A stretch of DNA of 9,156 nt, from the NCBI GenBank assembly GCA_021151525.1, contig JAGKXD010000141.1, positions 1 through 9,156 on the forward strand. Direction: 5' to 3'. Below the pieces are notes generated by a model. It worked only from the letters and a program-made list of their open reading frames with translations, ran no database searches and was not told the DNA's origin. The stretch is from Cellvibrionaceae bacterium. Its GTDB lineage: Bacteria > Pseudomonadota > Gammaproteobacteria > Pseudomonadales > Cellvibrionaceae. The position numbers and the translations under genes were made by a program. Of this stretch, positions 7,494 to 9,156 are shown one piece after another; within the stretch, counting starts at the first letter, position 1; each line of letters starts with the position of its first letter.

Positions 7494-8120
7494 ATGATTA
7501 TAACTATGCACGCACATCTACTTACGGAAGATCAACGAGACTGCCTACAAGAAATTACCAACGTTGCCATGGGGCGTGCGGGTGATCGATTAGCGCGACT
7601 TCTGGATGTGTTTGTGGTGCTTTCCATCCCCCATGTAAGCATCCTAAACCCAACAGATATAGCCATGGCGCTTCACTCTTTGAACCGCGAGAGTAGCGAT
7701 GTGGTGCACGGCGTGTGCCAAGGCTTTATTGGTGGAGGAATTGCCGGTGAAGCCATGCTGATTTTTAATGGCACTGATTTCAACGATTTAGCCAAACTAC
7801 TCAAATATGACCGTATTGCGGATGAACAAGCCGAGTATGAGTTATTAATGGATACAGCCAACGTACTCAACGGCGCCTGCTTAAAAGGCCTTGCAGAGCA
7901 ATTAGATACCCACTTCAGTTTTGGCCCGCCGATGCTACTTGGCCAACACTGCAACATTACTGATCTGTTGCAAAACAATAATATGACCTGGAAACAGGCA
8001 TTAGTGGTAGAAATCAACTACTCTATTGAAAACCATAAAATTAACTGCGACCTACTAATAGTGATTGCAGAACACTCAATCACTGGATTGGTAGAAAAGC
8101 TCAACTATTTACTCGACTAA
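7494..8120 (+). CDS. CheC-family protein, probable CheY-P phosphatase
   Basis: A 208-residue protein with the CheC/CheX fold by motif, close to the length of classical CheC. The family's catalytic pattern E-x2-N followed about 22 residues later by Pro appears twice. Site 1 is Glu20, Asn23 and Pro46 in LQEITNVAMGRAGDRLA...SIPHV. Site 2 is Asp120, Asn123 and Pro145/146 in MDTANVLNGACLKGL...FGPP. Site 2 has Asp where Glu is usual, so it may be weaker. A central GFIGGGIAGEAMLIF segment matches the conserved core strand. Known CheC and CheX proteins dephosphorylate CheY-P; the partner here is unknown. There are no membrane segments or signal peptide, so it is cytosolic. The start may be the ATG at 7494 or the in-frame ATG at 7506, since neither has a Shine-Dalgarno and the conserved part begins at LLTEDQRD. 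The GGDEF gene follows after 17 bp and is probably co-transcribed. Confidence 0.85.
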   Translation: MIITMHAHLLTEDQRDCLQEITNVAMGRAGDRLARLLDVFVVLSIPHVSILNPTDIAMALHSLNRESSDVVHGVCQGFIGGGIAGEAMLIFNGTDFNDLAKLLKYDRIADEQAEYELLMDTANVLNGACLKGLAEQLDTHFSFGPPMLLGQHCNITDLLQNNNMTWKQALVVEINYSIENHKINCDLLIVIAEHSITGLVEKLNYLLD

Positions 8121-8137
8121 ACAAGCTGCCGAATCGA

Positions 8138-9109
8138 ATGACAACAACCCATAAAGAGTTCAGTAAGTTTTTCGAGGATGTTCATTGGCTAATGGACATT
8201 CTGCAAAACATTGATGTTGGTCTGGTAGTCATGGATCAAAATTACAAGGTCGTTATGTGGAACAGCTTTATGCAGAACCACAGCGGCAAGACTCCAGAAG
8301 ATGTTCTGCAGCGCAGTATTTTTAGTGTATTCCCCGAGCTCTCAGAAACTTGGTTCAAGCATAAAGCGCAGTCGGTTTTTGTGCTGCAAAATGCCACCTT
8401 TACGACCTGGGAACAACGCCCATACCTTTTTCGATTTCCGCATTATCGCCCTATCACAGGCACTGCGGAACATATGTATCAAAATAGCACCATTATTCCC
8501 CTAATGGATTCTAAGGGGCATGTTGAGCAGATCTGTTTGATAATTTATGACGTAACCGATACGGCCATCAACAAAATGGCTCAACAGCAAGCAAATAACC
8601 AACTGCAAAATCTTAGCCGCACAGATCATCTGACAGGCCTCTTTAATCGTGGCTACTGGGAATTGCGCTTGATTCAAGAATTTAAGCGCTATGATCGCTA
8701 TGATCAGGCATCAACCTTAATCATGATGGACATTGACCACTTTAAGAAGGTGAACGACAAATACGGACACACAGTGGGTGATGATGTAATTCGCCAAGTC
8801 AGCCGCGCACTCAAAGAACAAGTACGCGATTTAGATATTGCTGGCCGCTATGGAGGCGAAGAGTTCGGGGTTATCTTAACGGGAACAGACGCTCAAGGCG
8901 CGAGTATTTTTGCTGAAAGATTACGCACAACTGTCGAAAAAATGGTGGTGATTTCCGAGGGGCAACAAGTACGCTTCACCATTAGTATGGGACTCGCCCA
9001 ACTGACCGATAAGATTGTCGATCATCGCGCTTGGATTGAAAAAGCAGACGCAGCGCTCTACCAATCAAAAGAAGGTGGACGCAACCGCTTCACCATTGCA
9101 GACACCTAA
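8138..9109 (+). CDS. PAS-GGDEF diguanylate cyclase, cytosolic
   Basis: Makes cyclic-di-GMP from two GTP. The 323-residue protein has no membrane segment. A PAS sensor domain spans about 15-140: ILQNIDVGLVVMDQNYKVVMWN at the start, an unusual FTTWEQRPYLFRF block near 88-100, and a closing IIYDVTD. A short glutamine- and asparagine-rich linker (about 146-160), probably helical, joins it to the GGDEF domain at about 160-320. That domain has the DHLTGLFNR entry motif (163-171), the metal-binding MDIDHFKKVND (197-207), and the active-site loop GGEEF at 239-243. An RxxD product-inhibition site (RDLD, 230-233) sits at the same spacing from GGEEF as in PleD. All catalytic residues are present, so it should be active and feedback-inhibited. 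The signal sensed by PAS is not evident; no haem- or flavin-binding motif was recognised. It is the second gene of a pair with the CheC-like protein and has no strong Shine-Dalgarno, so it may be translationally coupled. Confidence 0.95.
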   Translation: MTTTHKEFSKFFEDVHWLMDILQNIDVGLVVMDQNYKVVMWNSFMQNHSGKTPEDVLQRSIFSVFPELSETWFKHKAQSVFVLQNATFTTWEQRPYLFRFPHYRPITGTAEHMYQNSTIIPLMDSKGHVEQICLIIYDVTDTAINKMAQQQANNQLQNLSRTDHLTGLFNRGYWELRLIQEFKRYDRYDQASTLIMMDIDHFKKVNDKYGHTVGDDVIRQVSRALKEQVRDLDIAGRYGGEEFGVILTGTDAQGASIFAERLRTTVEKMVVISEGQQVRFTISMGLAQLTDKIVDHRAWIEKADAALYQSKEGGRNRFTIADT

Positions 9110-9156
9110 AAATAAGTTTTAAATTTTGTTAAATAGATAAGGAAATAGCTTTAGTT

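Noticed and set aside
7673..8017. Minus-strand open frame of 114 codons
   Set aside because: Mirror of the CheC-like gene, whose sense translation carries the conserved catalytic motifs.
8301..8504. Plus-strand open frame of 67 codons
   Set aside because: Alternative frame inside the PAS domain of the GGDEF gene; the sense frame is clearly coding.
9110..9156. Possible terminator, or an upstream ribosome site (AAGGA near 9139) for a next gene
   Set aside because: No GC-rich stem with a T-run is visible and no start codon follows at suitable spacing before the window ends.

Overview
The window looks like chromosome from a Gram-negative gammaproteobacterium of moderately AT-rich composition. 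The evidence is a Yej-type oligopeptide importer with a periplasmic (signal-peptide) receptor, a lipobox-bearing second receptor, and a CheC-like/PAS-GGDEF gene pair whose conserved blocks resemble those I recall from Shewanella, Pseudomonas and Cellvibrio-like genomes. The genus cannot be fixed from the sequence.

Minus strand, 7225 down to 1 (and beyond the left edge): one compact operon read right to left, yejA (receptor) - yejB (permease) - yejE (permease) - yejF (double ATPase) - a second, OppA/MppA-like lipoprotein receptor truncated by the window edge. Spacings are 19 bp, a 4-bp ATGA overlap, 10 bp and 40 bp, so all five genes are probably co-transcribed. They form a complete ABC importer for oligopeptides: YejA or the lipoprotein captures the peptide in the periplasm, YejB/YejE form the pore, and YejF hydrolyses ATP. 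The extra receptor is the unusual element. In the 40-bp gap before it sits a 10-codon micro-ORF with a good Shine-Dalgarno sequence whose stop overlaps the receptor's start codon.

7226-7493: a 268-bp AT-rich divergent intergenic region with weak candidate sigma70 promoters facing both ways and a near-identical short direct repeat (ACCGACA-CCTT). No tRNA, rRNA, riboswitch or mobile element is apparent.

Plus strand, 7494-9109: a two-gene unit, a CheC-family protein (probable CheY-P phosphatase fold) followed 17 bp later by a cytosolic PAS-GGDEF diguanylate cyclase with intact catalytic and product-inhibition motifs. The pair suggests a link between a phosphorylated receiver protein and cyclic-di-GMP. 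No receiver, chemoreceptor or CheA gene lies in the window. The last 47 bp (9110-9156) are AT-rich and hold no convincing gene or terminator.

Most of the window is ordinary transporter DNA. The points worth a second look are the second lipoprotein receptor, its leader micro-ORF, and the CheC-GGDEF pair.
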